A DNA stretch of 5,306 bases from Acidobacteriota bacterium (GTDB taxonomy: Bacteria > Acidobacteriota > Terriglobia > Acidiferrales > UBA7541), in NCBI GenBank assembly GCA_003133505.1, contig PKXT01000185.1, forward strand, positions 10,695 to 16,000, given 5' to 3'. Positions 1 to 5,047 of this stretch are shown piece by piece. How positions within the stretch are numbered: the stretch's first letter is position 1; each line of letters starts with the position of its first letter. The translations under genes and the position numbers were made by a program. The notes beneath the pieces are model-generated. The model saw nothing but the letters and a program-made list of their open reading frames with translations, did not search any database and was not told the DNA's origin.

Positions 1-179
1 CCCGGCATCCCGGGCAGCCGCAAATCCAGCATTACCAGGTCCGGGGAAGTGGCGCGAAAGGCTTCCAAGCCACCCAGGCCGTCGGACGTGATTTCCACGC
101 TGTAGTCTTCCGATTCCAGCAATCGCTTCAGTGCTTTTTGAACGGCGCGGTCATCTTCCACTACCAGTATTTTTTCCAC
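1..179 (-). CDS. Response regulator, receiver (REC) domain, C-terminal part beyond window
   Basis: The reverse strand from a GTG at 179 reads VEKILVVEDD and continues to the window edge, giving 59 residues. This is the first half of a CheY-like receiver domain: beta-1 ILVVEDD with the acidic pocket at D9/D10, and the phospho-acceptor D52 in LDLRLPGMPG. By family knowledge it accepts phosphate from a sensor histidine kinase. The conserved Thr/Ser and Lys, and any output domain, lie outside the window, so the class (OmpR, NtrC or other) is unknown. The GTG start is supported by an in-frame stop at 218-216, no other start codon between, and a G-rich stretch (187-192) seven bases upstream. The gene lies downstream of the thioredoxin gene on the same strand, but 322 bases away, so it is probably transcribed separately. 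Confidence 0.9.
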   Translation of the reverse strand, partial: MEKILVVEDDRAVQKALKRLLESEDYSVEITSDGLGGLEAFRATSPDLVMLDLRLPGMP

Positions 180-253
180 GATTTGGCCCCCCGGCCGGAC
201 CCCTTGACGATATCTTCATCGGTAAAGCTGCATGGGGATTTTTGCTTGTCTTA

Positions 254-282
254 TCTATAGCAGATTGCATCTCCCGCATAAA
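254..282 (-). promoter_or_regulatory. Possible promoter for the response regulator gene
   Basis: Read leftwards, TATAGA (259-254) is preceded by TGC (262-260), giving an extended -10 arrangement. A poor -35, TTTATG (282-277), lies 17 bases further upstream. Transcription would begin near 247, leaving a leader of about 68 bases before the GTG at 179. Only the extended -10 is convincing, so this is a weak call. Confidence 0.25.
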
Positions 283-434
283 CAGTTCTTCGGGCTTTAG
301 CACTCCAAAACGCGCAAAAAGGCGAAGACACGCCGGAGACACTTTCGAGACATCTGTCTTATTCTTGAGGAATTGTCACTGCCAGTTGCACTTAGCTTCA
401 TAAGTGTCGGCAGGCGTTCGTCCCGATCCTACAA

Positions 435-467
435 GATGACCCGCCAGACGATCTCGTAAGGGCCATC
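435..467 (-). other. Hairpin downstream of the thioredoxin gene
   Basis: GATGACCC (435-442) and GGGCCATC (460-467) form an 8-pair stem with a 17-base loop. As minus-strand RNA the one imperfect pair is a G-U wobble; as plus-strand RNA it is an A-C mismatch. It lies about 35 bases past the thioredoxin stop, where a 3' stabiliser or terminator would sit, but no T tract follows, so it is not a standard intrinsic terminator. The rest of 180-501 shows no convincing gene. Confidence 0.25.
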
Positions 468-501
468 TGAAATTAAGGAGGCGAGGGCTGATGTGCTGGT
501 G

Positions 502-1038
502 CTATTTCACTGGCGCGAGCAGGGATTGGAAATAGACGAGGAGGGAGGGGCTGTCCCATGCCTGCGGCCCAATAATTTTGCGGGCGATGCGGCCCCGTTG
601 GTCAATCACATAGGTTTCGGGAAAAACAGTCGTGCCATACGATTTGGCGACGGCAAGAGACGGGTCGCGCCAGGTGGGGAACTGAACTTCGTGTTGAGTC
701 AGGAAGCTGGCGTATGCAGCGGGTTCTTCATCTTCGCTGATGCCCAACACGATTCCGCCGCGCGACGACAGCCACTGCTGCAGGCGATTGAGCGATGGAG
801 TTTCCTCCACACAGGGGGGACACCAAGTAGCCCAGAAATTCAGCACTACAATCTTGCCGCGCAGATCGGATAGCTGCGTCGAGTGGCCATTTATCTGGAA
901 GGGAAAGTCCTTGGGCGTGCGTCCCGCGGGGCTGGGCTCTCCCTGGCGGTATTGCGGCGCCGCGAAAAGGAATAGCAGCCCGACAATTCCGGCCAGCACG
1001 ACGCCGGTGAGCAGGTTGCGTTTCCACGTGGGATTCAC
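502..1038 (-). CDS. TlpA/ResA-like membrane-anchored thiol-disulfide oxidoreductase
   Basis: The 178-residue protein has a basic N-terminus and one hydrophobic helix (about residues 9-27) that should anchor it in the inner membrane with the thioredoxin domain outside the cytoplasm. The fold is visible as DLRGKIVVLNFWATWCPPC: the redox pair is C73/C76 in a CPPC motif, and a cis-proline is expected at P140 in VFPETYVID. The length fits TlpA/ResA proteins, which by family knowledge reduce disulfides in cytochrome c maturation or other exported proteins; the actual partner cannot be read here. The GTG start is the only reasonable one: the frame is closed by a stop at 1107-1105, and no ATG, GTG or TTG lies between. 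AAGG is only two bases upstream, so the ribosome site is poor and the message may be nearly leaderless. The glycosyltransferase gene is divergent. Confidence 0.9.
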   Translation of the reverse strand: MNPTWKRNLLTGVVLAGIVGLLFLFAAPQYRQGEPSPAGRTPKDFPFQINGHSTQLSDLRGKIVVLNFWATWCPPCVEETPSLNRLQQWLSSRGGIVLGISEDEEPAAYASFLTQHEVQFPTWRDPSLAVAKSYGTTVFPETYVIDQRGRIARKIIGPQAWDSPSLLVYFQSLLAPVK

Positions 1039-1049
1039 GGCCTTATAAT
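1021..1049 (+). promoter_or_regulatory. Sigma70-type promoter for the glycosyltransferase-pterin operon
   Basis: A consensus -10 TATAAT (1044-1049) stands 17 bases after TTTCCA (1021-1026), which matches four of six positions of TTGACA. Transcription would start near 1056, giving a leader of about 57 bases before the ATG at 1113. This argues against the upstream TTG at 1056 as a start codon. The -35 lies within the 5' end of the divergent thioredoxin gene. The same bases read leftwards give TATTAT (1050-1045), a possible -10 for the thioredoxin gene. Confidence 0.5.
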
Positions 1050-1112
1050 ACTGGTTTGAGCGGGAACAGGCGAACCCGCTGCGCTGAAAGAGATCCCGGC
1101 CCGCTCATCACC

Positions 1113-2300
1113 ATGCTTGATCCGAACTCGCCCGTCACAGTCTTTGCCATTGTTCCCGCTCGGGATGAAGCCGCCAATATCGCAGACGCGGTGGCCTCTC
1201 TCGATGAACAGTCCGAGCTGACGGAAATCCTTGTGGTGGATGATCAATCGTCCGACGCAACACCCCAAATATTGGCTGGACTGACGGCTCGTGTCCCGCG
1301 ATTGAAAATTCTGGAAACGAAATCGCTGCCGCCAGGATGGACCGGAAAGAACTATGCTGTGTCGCTGGGTGCCGAATCTGTTTTAACGTCGCGCGGCCTC
1401 AAGCGCTGGCTGCTGTTTACCGACGCGGATGCACGTCATTTGCCCGGCTCCCTGGCGACGGCGCTTCGCATAGCTAAGGAAAAGGACGCTGCGCTGGTGT
1501 CGTTTTCTCCCCGGCAGCGCATGGAAATATTCTGGGAACGCGCCCTGATTCCCATCGTCTATTGCCGGTTGGCGCGGCGCTTTCCGTTTGATCGCGTGAA
1601 CGATTCCCGCCTGCCCGATGCGGCTGCGAATGGACAATATCTGTTGATTCGCGCGGAGGCCTACGAAGCCATCGGGGGGCACGCGGCGATTCGCGGGTGT
1701 GTACTGGAAGATGTCGAGTTGGCGCGGCGCGTGAAGTCGGACGGCTATCGCATCTGGTTCCAGTCCGGCGAGGGGTTGGTGGAAACGCGGATGTATCATT
1801 CCTTGGGCGCTATGTGGGAGGGCTGGACGAAAAATCTCTACCTGCTGTTTGGCGGTCGGGACGGCCTCGCGGCCAGTGGCGCATCAGGCGAAAGCGCCAC
1901 TGACGGGGGCATGCCCCAGGGCGGAGATGCTTCGATACTGGCCCAACTGTTGCCTTCACTGACCGCGCTGATGGCTGCGGCATTGTCGCTGCTCGGGTTA
2001 TTTATTGGTGGTGCGTTCTCATCTGGCGCTTGGCCGCTGGCCGTGCCTCTGATTTCAATCGGCGGGATTCCGCTGGTCATCATGCACGTGCGACAGGGTA
2101 TCGTGCTGCGCCGGAATCATTATCCCGCGCGGTTCATCCAATATTATGTGCCCGGCGTGCTCCTGTTTGGGGCCGCGCTGGTGGTTTCCTGGTGGCGAAA
2201 TACGCGCGGCGCGGTTACGTGGAAAGGCCGGATATATCCGGCGGGAATGCGGGGAAGAAATAGCAAAGCAAAAGCAGATTCTTCGCTGCGCTCAGAATGA
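1113..2300 (+). CDS. Membrane GT2 glycosyltransferase (HpnB/CrtQ-like)
   Basis: The 395-residue protein begins with a GT-A domain: VPARDEAANI (14-23), nucleotide-binding DDQSSD (43-48), GWTGKN (75-80), the metal-binding TDAD (103-106), ANGQYLL (172-178) and the probable catalytic acid pair ED (199-200). RMYHS and the W-x2-W-x-KN segment (226-241) follow. Two or three membrane helices lie at about 276-301, 308-326 and 346-361. GWTGKN plus these helices is typical of GT2 enzymes annotated as hopanoid-associated HpnB or carotenoid CrtQ types, which move sugar from a nucleotide donor to a lipid; the acceptor here is unknown. The ATG at 1113 is preferred over TTG 1056 because the latter is at the predicted transcription start; no strong Shine-Dalgarno is seen. 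Two oddities are a Gly/Ser/Ala linker at 254-272 encoded by a palindromic segment, and a family-like end at WKGRIY (370-375) followed by a 20-residue basic tail ending in a repeat. It leads a probable operon with two PTPS genes and folE. Confidence 0.85.
   Translation: MLDPNSPVTVFAIVPARDEAANIADAVASLDEQSELTEILVVDDQSSDATPQILAGLTARVPRLKILETKSLPPGWTGKNYAVSLGAESVLTSRGLKRWLLFTDADARHLPGSLATALRIAKEKDAALVSFSPRQRMEIFWERALIPIVYCRLARRFPFDRVNDSRLPDAAANGQYLLIRAEAYEAIGGHAAIRGCVLEDVELARRVKSDGYRIWFQSGEGLVETRMYHSLGAMWEGWTKNLYLLFGGRDGLAASGASGESATDGGMPQGGDASILAQLLPSLTALMAAALSLLGLFIGGAFSSGAWPLAVPLISIGGIPLVIMHVRQGIVLRRNHYPARFIQYYVPGVLLFGAALVVSWWRNTRGAVTWKGRIYPAGMRGRNSKAKADSSLRSE
1874..1917. repeat. Palindromic segment in the glycosyltransferase linker, probable repeat insertion
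   Basis: CAGTGGCGC (1874-1882) and GCGCCACTG (1894-1902) form a perfect 9-bp inverted repeat with an 11-base loop. The 12-bp perfect palindrome GGGGCATGCCCC (1906-1917) follows three bases later. The stretch encodes a low-complexity linker (about residues 254-269) between the GT-A domain and the first membrane helix. Two strong palindromes back to back in a linker suggest an in-frame insertion of a REP/MITE-like repeat. Only one copy is in this window, so the repeat status is inferred. Confidence 0.45.
2227..2242. repeat. 16-bp perfect palindrome near the 3' end of the glycosyltransferase gene
   Basis: GCCGGATATATCCGGC equals its own reverse complement over all 16 bases. It codes for part of the conserved KGRIYPAG segment, so it may be incidental; it could also be a protein-binding site or part of the repeat-rich tail that follows. 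Confidence 0.4.
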
Positions 2301-2302
2301 CA
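2275..2302. repeat. Probable dispersed repeat supplying the glycosyltransferase C-terminus and stop
   Basis: This 28-base stretch has ATTCT (2278-2282) and AGAAT (2294-2298) flanking a TCGCTGCGCTC loop, followed by GACA. I recall this pattern as a common intergenic repeat in Acidobacteriota and some other genomes; no search was run. The glycosyltransferase reads into it and stops at its TGA (2298-2300), so the last residues (DSSLRSE) are probably repeat-derived. The remaining 72 bases to the first PTPS gene hold no terminator that I can see. Confidence 0.4.
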
Positions 2303-2372
2303 TTTGTAATCTAGCGAGCGATTGGAAGCGGCGGTTTCATGGCATGCTATTTAGCGCGAAGCTGAAAATGCG

Positions 2373-2822
2373 ATGATTCGACTGACCAGAAAAGCGGAAT
2401 TTTGCGCGGCGCACTTTTACCACAATCCCGCGTTCTCGGCGGAAGAAAATCGGCTCATGTTTGGCAAATGCGCCAATCTTCAAGGCCACGGGCACAATTA
2501 CGTCCTGGAAGTCACCATCGCGGGCGAGCCGGATCCCGCCACGGGCATGCTCCTGGACTTGAAAGAGTTGAAGGAAATTATTGAGCGCGAAGTGATGGCG
2601 AGGATGGACCACCGGTCGCTAAACCACGAAGTGCCGGAGCTGGCTGGGAAAATCCCCACGTGCGAGAACGTAGCCATCGTCATTTGGAATTTGCTGGCGC
2701 CTTGTATCACACGAGGTCAATTGGATCGCGTCCGGCTGTATGAATCGCCGGAGCTTTATGTGGACTGCACGCCGGACAGTCGCCCGGATGCTGGCCGAAC
2801 TAGCGGGGGAAAGTCCGCGTGA
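2373..2822 (+). CDS. 6-pyruvoyltetrahydropterin synthase family protein, copy 1
   Basis: This 149-residue protein spans the whole PTPS/QueD fold, with zinc ligands H14, H39 and H41 (GHGHNY), nucleophile C33 (FGKCAN), D79-H80 completing the catalytic triad, E98 in the TCEN substrate segment, and the likely pterin anchor E124. PTPS enzymes convert FolE's product, 7,8-dihydroneopterin triphosphate, to 6-pyruvoyl-tetrahydropterin; QueD relatives make 6-carboxytetrahydropterin for 7-deazaguanines. Cys-x5-His-Gly-His spacing matches the pyruvoyl-forming type (rat PTPS), not E. coli QueD (Cys-x3-His-Gly-His). Automatic pipelines would probably label it queD. ATG 2373 is the only start after a stop at 2352-2354, and its ribosome site is weak. 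The final 16 residues or so are low-complexity and beyond the fold. It overlaps copy 2 by four bases (GTGA), which suggests translational coupling. Confidence 0.9.
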   Translation: MIRLTRKAEFCAAHFYHNPAFSAEENRLMFGKCANLQGHGHNYVLEVTIAGEPDPATGMLLDLKELKEIIEREVMARMDHRSLNHEVPELAGKIPTCENVAIVIWNLLAPCITRGQLDRVRLYESPELYVDCTPDSRPDAGRTSGGKSA

Positions 2823-3283
2823 AACTGACGCTGACCCGCCGGTATTCCTTTTCCGCGTCGCACCGGCTACATAGCGCGGCGTTCAGCGAATCGGGAAACC
2901 AACGCATCTATGGCAAGTGCGCGAACCCCTACGGCCACGGCCACAATTACGTACTGGAAGTCACTATGGGCGGCCCAGTGAACGAGTCCACGGGCATGAT
3001 TGTGAACCTCGCGGACCTCGACGAATTCGTCCAGCGCGAAGTGATTGAGCCGTTTGATCATGTTTACATCAACGAGCAGGTAGCGGAGTTTCGGGACGTG
3101 GTCCCGACGACGGAAAACCTTTGCCGCGATATTTTCGGGCGGCTTCAGAGGTTCTCTCTGGCTCGCCTCGAACGCGTGCGAATCGAGGAAACCAGCAAGA
3201 ATAGTCTTGAGATGACAGCAGACCCGGAAGGTCCTCGAAAGGAAATGGCGAATAATGGCACCAAGAGAGCAGTCCCTGATTGA
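2819..3283 (+). CDS. 6-pyruvoyltetrahydropterin synthase family protein, copy 2
   Basis: This is a second full PTPS domain in 154 residues: zinc ligands H15, H40, H42; nucleophile C34 (YGKCANPYGHGH); D80-H81; TTEN with E99; and E124 in EETSKNS. Segments such as FSASHRLHS and STGMIVNL closely resemble animal PTPS, and the Cys-x5-His-Gly-His spacing is again the pyruvoyl-forming type. By hand alignment it is about 40 percent identical to copy 1, with all catalytic residues kept in both, so neither looks dead. The two may form a hetero-hexamer, or have split substrates; this is inference. GTG 2819 sits within the stop of copy 1. The last 20 or so residues exceed the usual fold and overlap the folE start by 29 bases. 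Confidence 0.92.
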   Translation: MKLTLTRRYSFSASHRLHSAAFSESGNQRIYGKCANPYGHGHNYVLEVTMGGPVNESTGMIVNLADLDEFVQREVIEPFDHVYINEQVAEFRDVVPTTENLCRDIFGRLQRFSLARLERVRIEETSKNSLEMTADPEGPRKEMANNGTKRAVPD

Positions 3284-3866
3284 AGTTCCCGTTGCCAATA
3301 ATGGCGAGATCGACACCATCACTGATCTGGTCCGGCGAATTATCCGCCTGCTCGGCGAAGACCCCGAACGCGAAGGTTTGCGGCGTACTCCCGAACGTTA
3401 CGAGGAGGCGCTGCGTTTTCTTACCAGCGGCTACCAGCAGGATACCGACACAATCCTCAACAAGGCCATGTTCAGTGTGTGCTATGACGAAATGGTGGTG
3501 GTGAAGGATATCGAGCTATACAGCCTGTGCGAGCATCACATGCTGCCGTTTTTCGGGAAGTGCCACATCGCCTACATCCCCGACAAAAAAGTGGTGGGTC
3601 TGAGCAAGATTGCGCGGCTGGTGAATATGTTCGCGCGGCGGCTACAGATCCAGGAACGCCTGACCCAGCAGATCGCTCACGCCGTCCAGGAACACATCAG
3701 TCCGCAGGGAGTGGGAGTGGTTGTCGAAGCGCGGCACATGTGCATGGTGATGCGCGGAGTCGAAAAGCAAAATTCGTCAGCCGTCACCAGCGCCATGCTC
3801 GGCGTCTTTCGCGACAACCGCACCACCCGCTCGGAATTTTTGTCGCTTGTGCGCGGGCAAGAATAG
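3255..3866 (+). CDS. folE: GTP cyclohydrolase I (FolE)
   Basis: This 203-residue enzyme opens GTP to 7,8-dihydroneopterin triphosphate, the entry to folate and to pterin cofactors, in the cytoplasm (usually as a homodecamer). The zinc ligands C92 and H95 lie in SLCEHHMLPFFGKCH, with the third ligand C163 in RHMCMVMRG. H94 and H161 match the catalytic histidines 112 and 179 of E. coli FolE. The segment QIQERLTQQIA (131-141) and GEDPEREGLRRTPERY (34-49) are family signatures, and the length is normal for a type IA enzyme. ATG 3255 has AAAGGA (3238-3243) 11 bases upstream, inside the preceding PTPS gene. The 29-base overlap with that gene supports one operon and coupled translation. FolE feeds both upstream PTPS enzymes. 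I see no clear intrinsic terminator after the TAG. Confidence 0.97.
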   Translation: MAPREQSLIEVPVANNGEIDTITDLVRRIIRLLGEDPEREGLRRTPERYEEALRFLTSGYQQDTDTILNKAMFSVCYDEMVVVKDIELYSLCEHHMLPFFGKCHIAYIPDKKVVGLSKIARLVNMFARRLQIQERLTQQIAHAVQEHISPQGVGVVVEARHMCMVMRGVEKQNSSAVTSAMLGVFRDNRTTRSEFLSLVRGQE

Positions 3867-4149
3867 GTTATCGTTCTCCCGATCCTCGCGTACACGCACC
3901 TCAGGTCCCAGTGTGATCACTAGGTGGGGGAATGACGCGTGCTGGAGCTTCTGGCTCCTGCGCGCCCTGCGGAAGGTCCTCGGTCCGGGGGACGGCGGCG
4001 AGATCAGAATCCCCCTCAGCAGCGATGGCTAGCTCCTGCTGTAGGTTCGTAGAGCGGGAAGAGGCAGCTCCATCTTGGCGCCCTCCCGAATTTCTCTTTT
4101 TTCTTACGGAATATGCAAATAAATAAGTTGTTTATGGCTGCGCTACAGC
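3867..4149. other. Region without an intact gene; stop-free frame on the minus strand
   Basis: No gene with a start and recognisable product is visible. On the minus strand 4134-3904 is free of stops for 77 codons, with no ATG, in the same frame as the decayed gene at 4150-4591. Its composition (rich in Pro, Glu and Ala, for example EPEAPARVIPPPSD) would suit a disordered tail, so it may be a relic of that gene's C-terminus. Small hairpins occur at 3897-3926 and 3944-3958, without T tracts. The part at about 4105-4150 is AT-rich, unlike the flanking DNA. Confidence 0.3.
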
Positions 4150-4591
4150 TTAGTTTTGAGATACGTCCTTAGGGTTCCGTAGGTAGACATCAATTGCCCC
4201 CTGGAAGCATTCTATTGCGTCGTCGAGCAGATCCGGATCGCCCATGAGGGTAAATCCCTGCGCGAATCGGTCGTTCTAATCGATTTGCTGATTGAGGTCA
4301 AGTACTGTCTTCGCGAGGCTCTGCTTGGTTTTTTTCTTCTAGTTTCAAGACCTCCTCGGGAATTCTCTGCTCGAACGCGTTTGCCTGTGCGGTAGTTTCG
4401 TCTTTTATGGAGAGTGCATTTGCCGATCTGAGAGTCTCGGTCAATTGATTTAGGCCTGCCTCAAATCTTGACTCCTGCGCGATGTTTGCTTTCTCGACTT
4501 ACCACTTAATTTGGCTGTCAAACACCCGGAAGCCGAACAGGGAAACCAAAACGATGACAACTGCTAGCAGGGAGCGGTGCCGTAAAATTTT
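4150..4591 (-). pseudogene. Decayed gene: membrane anchor, coiled coil and TPR-like end
   Basis: Read leftwards from 4591, the frame gives KILRHRSLL and a hydrophobic helix (AVVIVLVSLFGF, about 4567-4530), then VFDSQIKW and a TAA (4501-4499). The same frame continues as a helical, Glu/Gln/Ala-rich coiled coil (ANIAQESRFEAGLNQLTE onward) to a seven-T run (4329-4335). Dropping one base there keeps the helix going (QSLAKTVLDLNQQID) into a TAG (4278-4276), then DRFAQGFTLMGDPDLLDD and AIECFQGAIDVYLRNP, which looks like a TPR helix pair, and a TAA at 4152-4150. Both inner stops are one change from sense codons (GAA and CAG). The repaired protein is about 147 residues. No start codon remains, and the upstream end abuts the padR promoter. 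A sequencing error could explain the T-run shift but not both stops. The family is not identified. Confidence 0.6.
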
Positions 4592-4604
4592 TCAAAGAAT
4601 CCTC

Positions 4605-4633
4605 TTGACATACTTTTTGTGTGCTGCTACCTT
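4605..4633 (+). promoter_or_regulatory. Promoter of the padR-pspC-like operon
   Basis: A consensus -35 TTGACA (4605-4610) is followed after 17 bases by TACCTT (4628-4633), a poor -10 (three of six) helped by the extended TGC at 4625-4627. Transcription would begin near 4640. A better-looking TATAAG at 4635-4640 is 24 bases from the -35, which is too far. The -10 lies in the left arm of the inverted repeat at 4626-4649. Confidence 0.5.
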
Positions 4634-4649
4634 GTATAAGAAAGGTAGC
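4626..4649. promoter_or_regulatory. Operator-like inverted repeat over the padR promoter
   Basis: GCTACCTT (4626-4633) and AAGGTAGC (4642-4649) are perfect 8-base arms around an 8-base spacer, with centres 16 bases apart. The left arm contains the promoter -10. Dimeric winged-helix PadR repressors bind inverted repeats of this kind and often control their own genes, so it is probably the operator for the PadR encoded 74 bases downstream. The binding is inferred; the symmetry is directly seen. Confidence 0.6.
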
Positions 4650-4722
4650 TTTAGAAAGGCCAGCAGATAAGAACAAGAACGAGGAAGCGGGGCAGAAAGC
4701 ACTAAAGGCTAGAGCGGATCAA

Positions 4723-5046
4723 ATGGGCATGAACGAACAATTCGCGGCGATACGCAAGGGGCTGCTGGAGTTCCTGATCCTGAGGATCGTCTCGGCGGAC
4801 AAAGTGTACGTGGCGGACATGCTGAAGCGGCTGGACGCGACTGAATTCGCCACGCAGGAGGGAACGCTTTACCCGCTCCTGAGCAAAATGCGCCGCGACG
4901 GGCTGGTGGATTACGAATGGCAGGAATCAGAAGCGGGGCCTCCGCGCAAATATTACAAGCTGACCGCCAAAGGGAAGTCGCAACTTTCTGAACTGAACGA
5001 TTACTGGGCGCAAATAAATTTCACAATCAGCGGAATGGGGAACTGA
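4723..5046 (+). CDS. PadR-family winged-helix transcriptional regulator
   Basis: The 107-residue protein is a short (subfamily 1-type) PadR regulator. RKGLLEFLIL (11-20) is the first helix; EGTLYPLLSKMRRDGLV (46-62) is the recognition helix and start of the wing; and GPPRKYYKLTAKGK (72-85) is the wing hairpin. The C-terminal helix (about 86-102) would form the dimer. By family knowledge it represses transcription and is released by a small molecule or stress; the ligand is unknown. The frame runs upstream to 4621, but those codons lie over the promoter and operator, so ATG 4723 or ATG 4729 (MNEQF, the more family-like start) is the true start. AGAGCGG (4711-4717) is a weak ribosome site. The stop is one base from the next ATG, so the two genes are coupled. 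Confidence 0.9.
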   Translation: MGMNEQFAAIRKGLLEFLILRIVSADKVYVADMLKRLDATEFATQEGTLYPLLSKMRRDGLVDYEWQESEAGPPRKYYKLTAKGKSQLSELNDYWAQINFTISGMGN

Positions 5047-5047
5047 C

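Noticed and set aside
151..342. Minus-strand 63-residue ORF just before the response regulator
   Set aside because: It starts at GTG with no clear ribosome site, overlaps the response regulator start, and has no recognisable fold; the end is low-complexity Gly/Pro/Arg.
131..403. Plus-strand 90-residue ORF
   Set aside because: It lies antisense over the response regulator start and the gap, with no family signature; it is a shadow frame.
1056..1112. TTG at 1056 as the glycosyltransferase start
   Set aside because: It is at the predicted transcription start, and the added 19 residues are Arg-rich and unlike a GT2 N-terminus; ATG 1113 fits better.
4055..4106. Possible intrinsic terminator before the T-rich run at 4091-4104
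   Set aside because: The only stem found is CGGGA/TCCCG with a 24-base loop, too weak and too open.
3932..4126. Plus-strand 64-residue ORF after folE
   Set aside because: It is Ser/Ala/Arg/Cys-rich with no family signature and no good ribosome site.
4605..4640. TATAAG at 4635-4640 as the padR -10
   Set aside because: It is 24 bases from TTGACA, beyond the range of normal sigma70 spacing.
4482..4670. Plus-strand 62-residue ORF
   Set aside because: It is antisense to the decayed gene and crosses the padR promoter; there are no domain features.
4621..4722. Upstream extension of the padR frame
   Set aside because: These codons lie over the promoter and inverted repeat, and PadR proteins begin near RKGLLEF.
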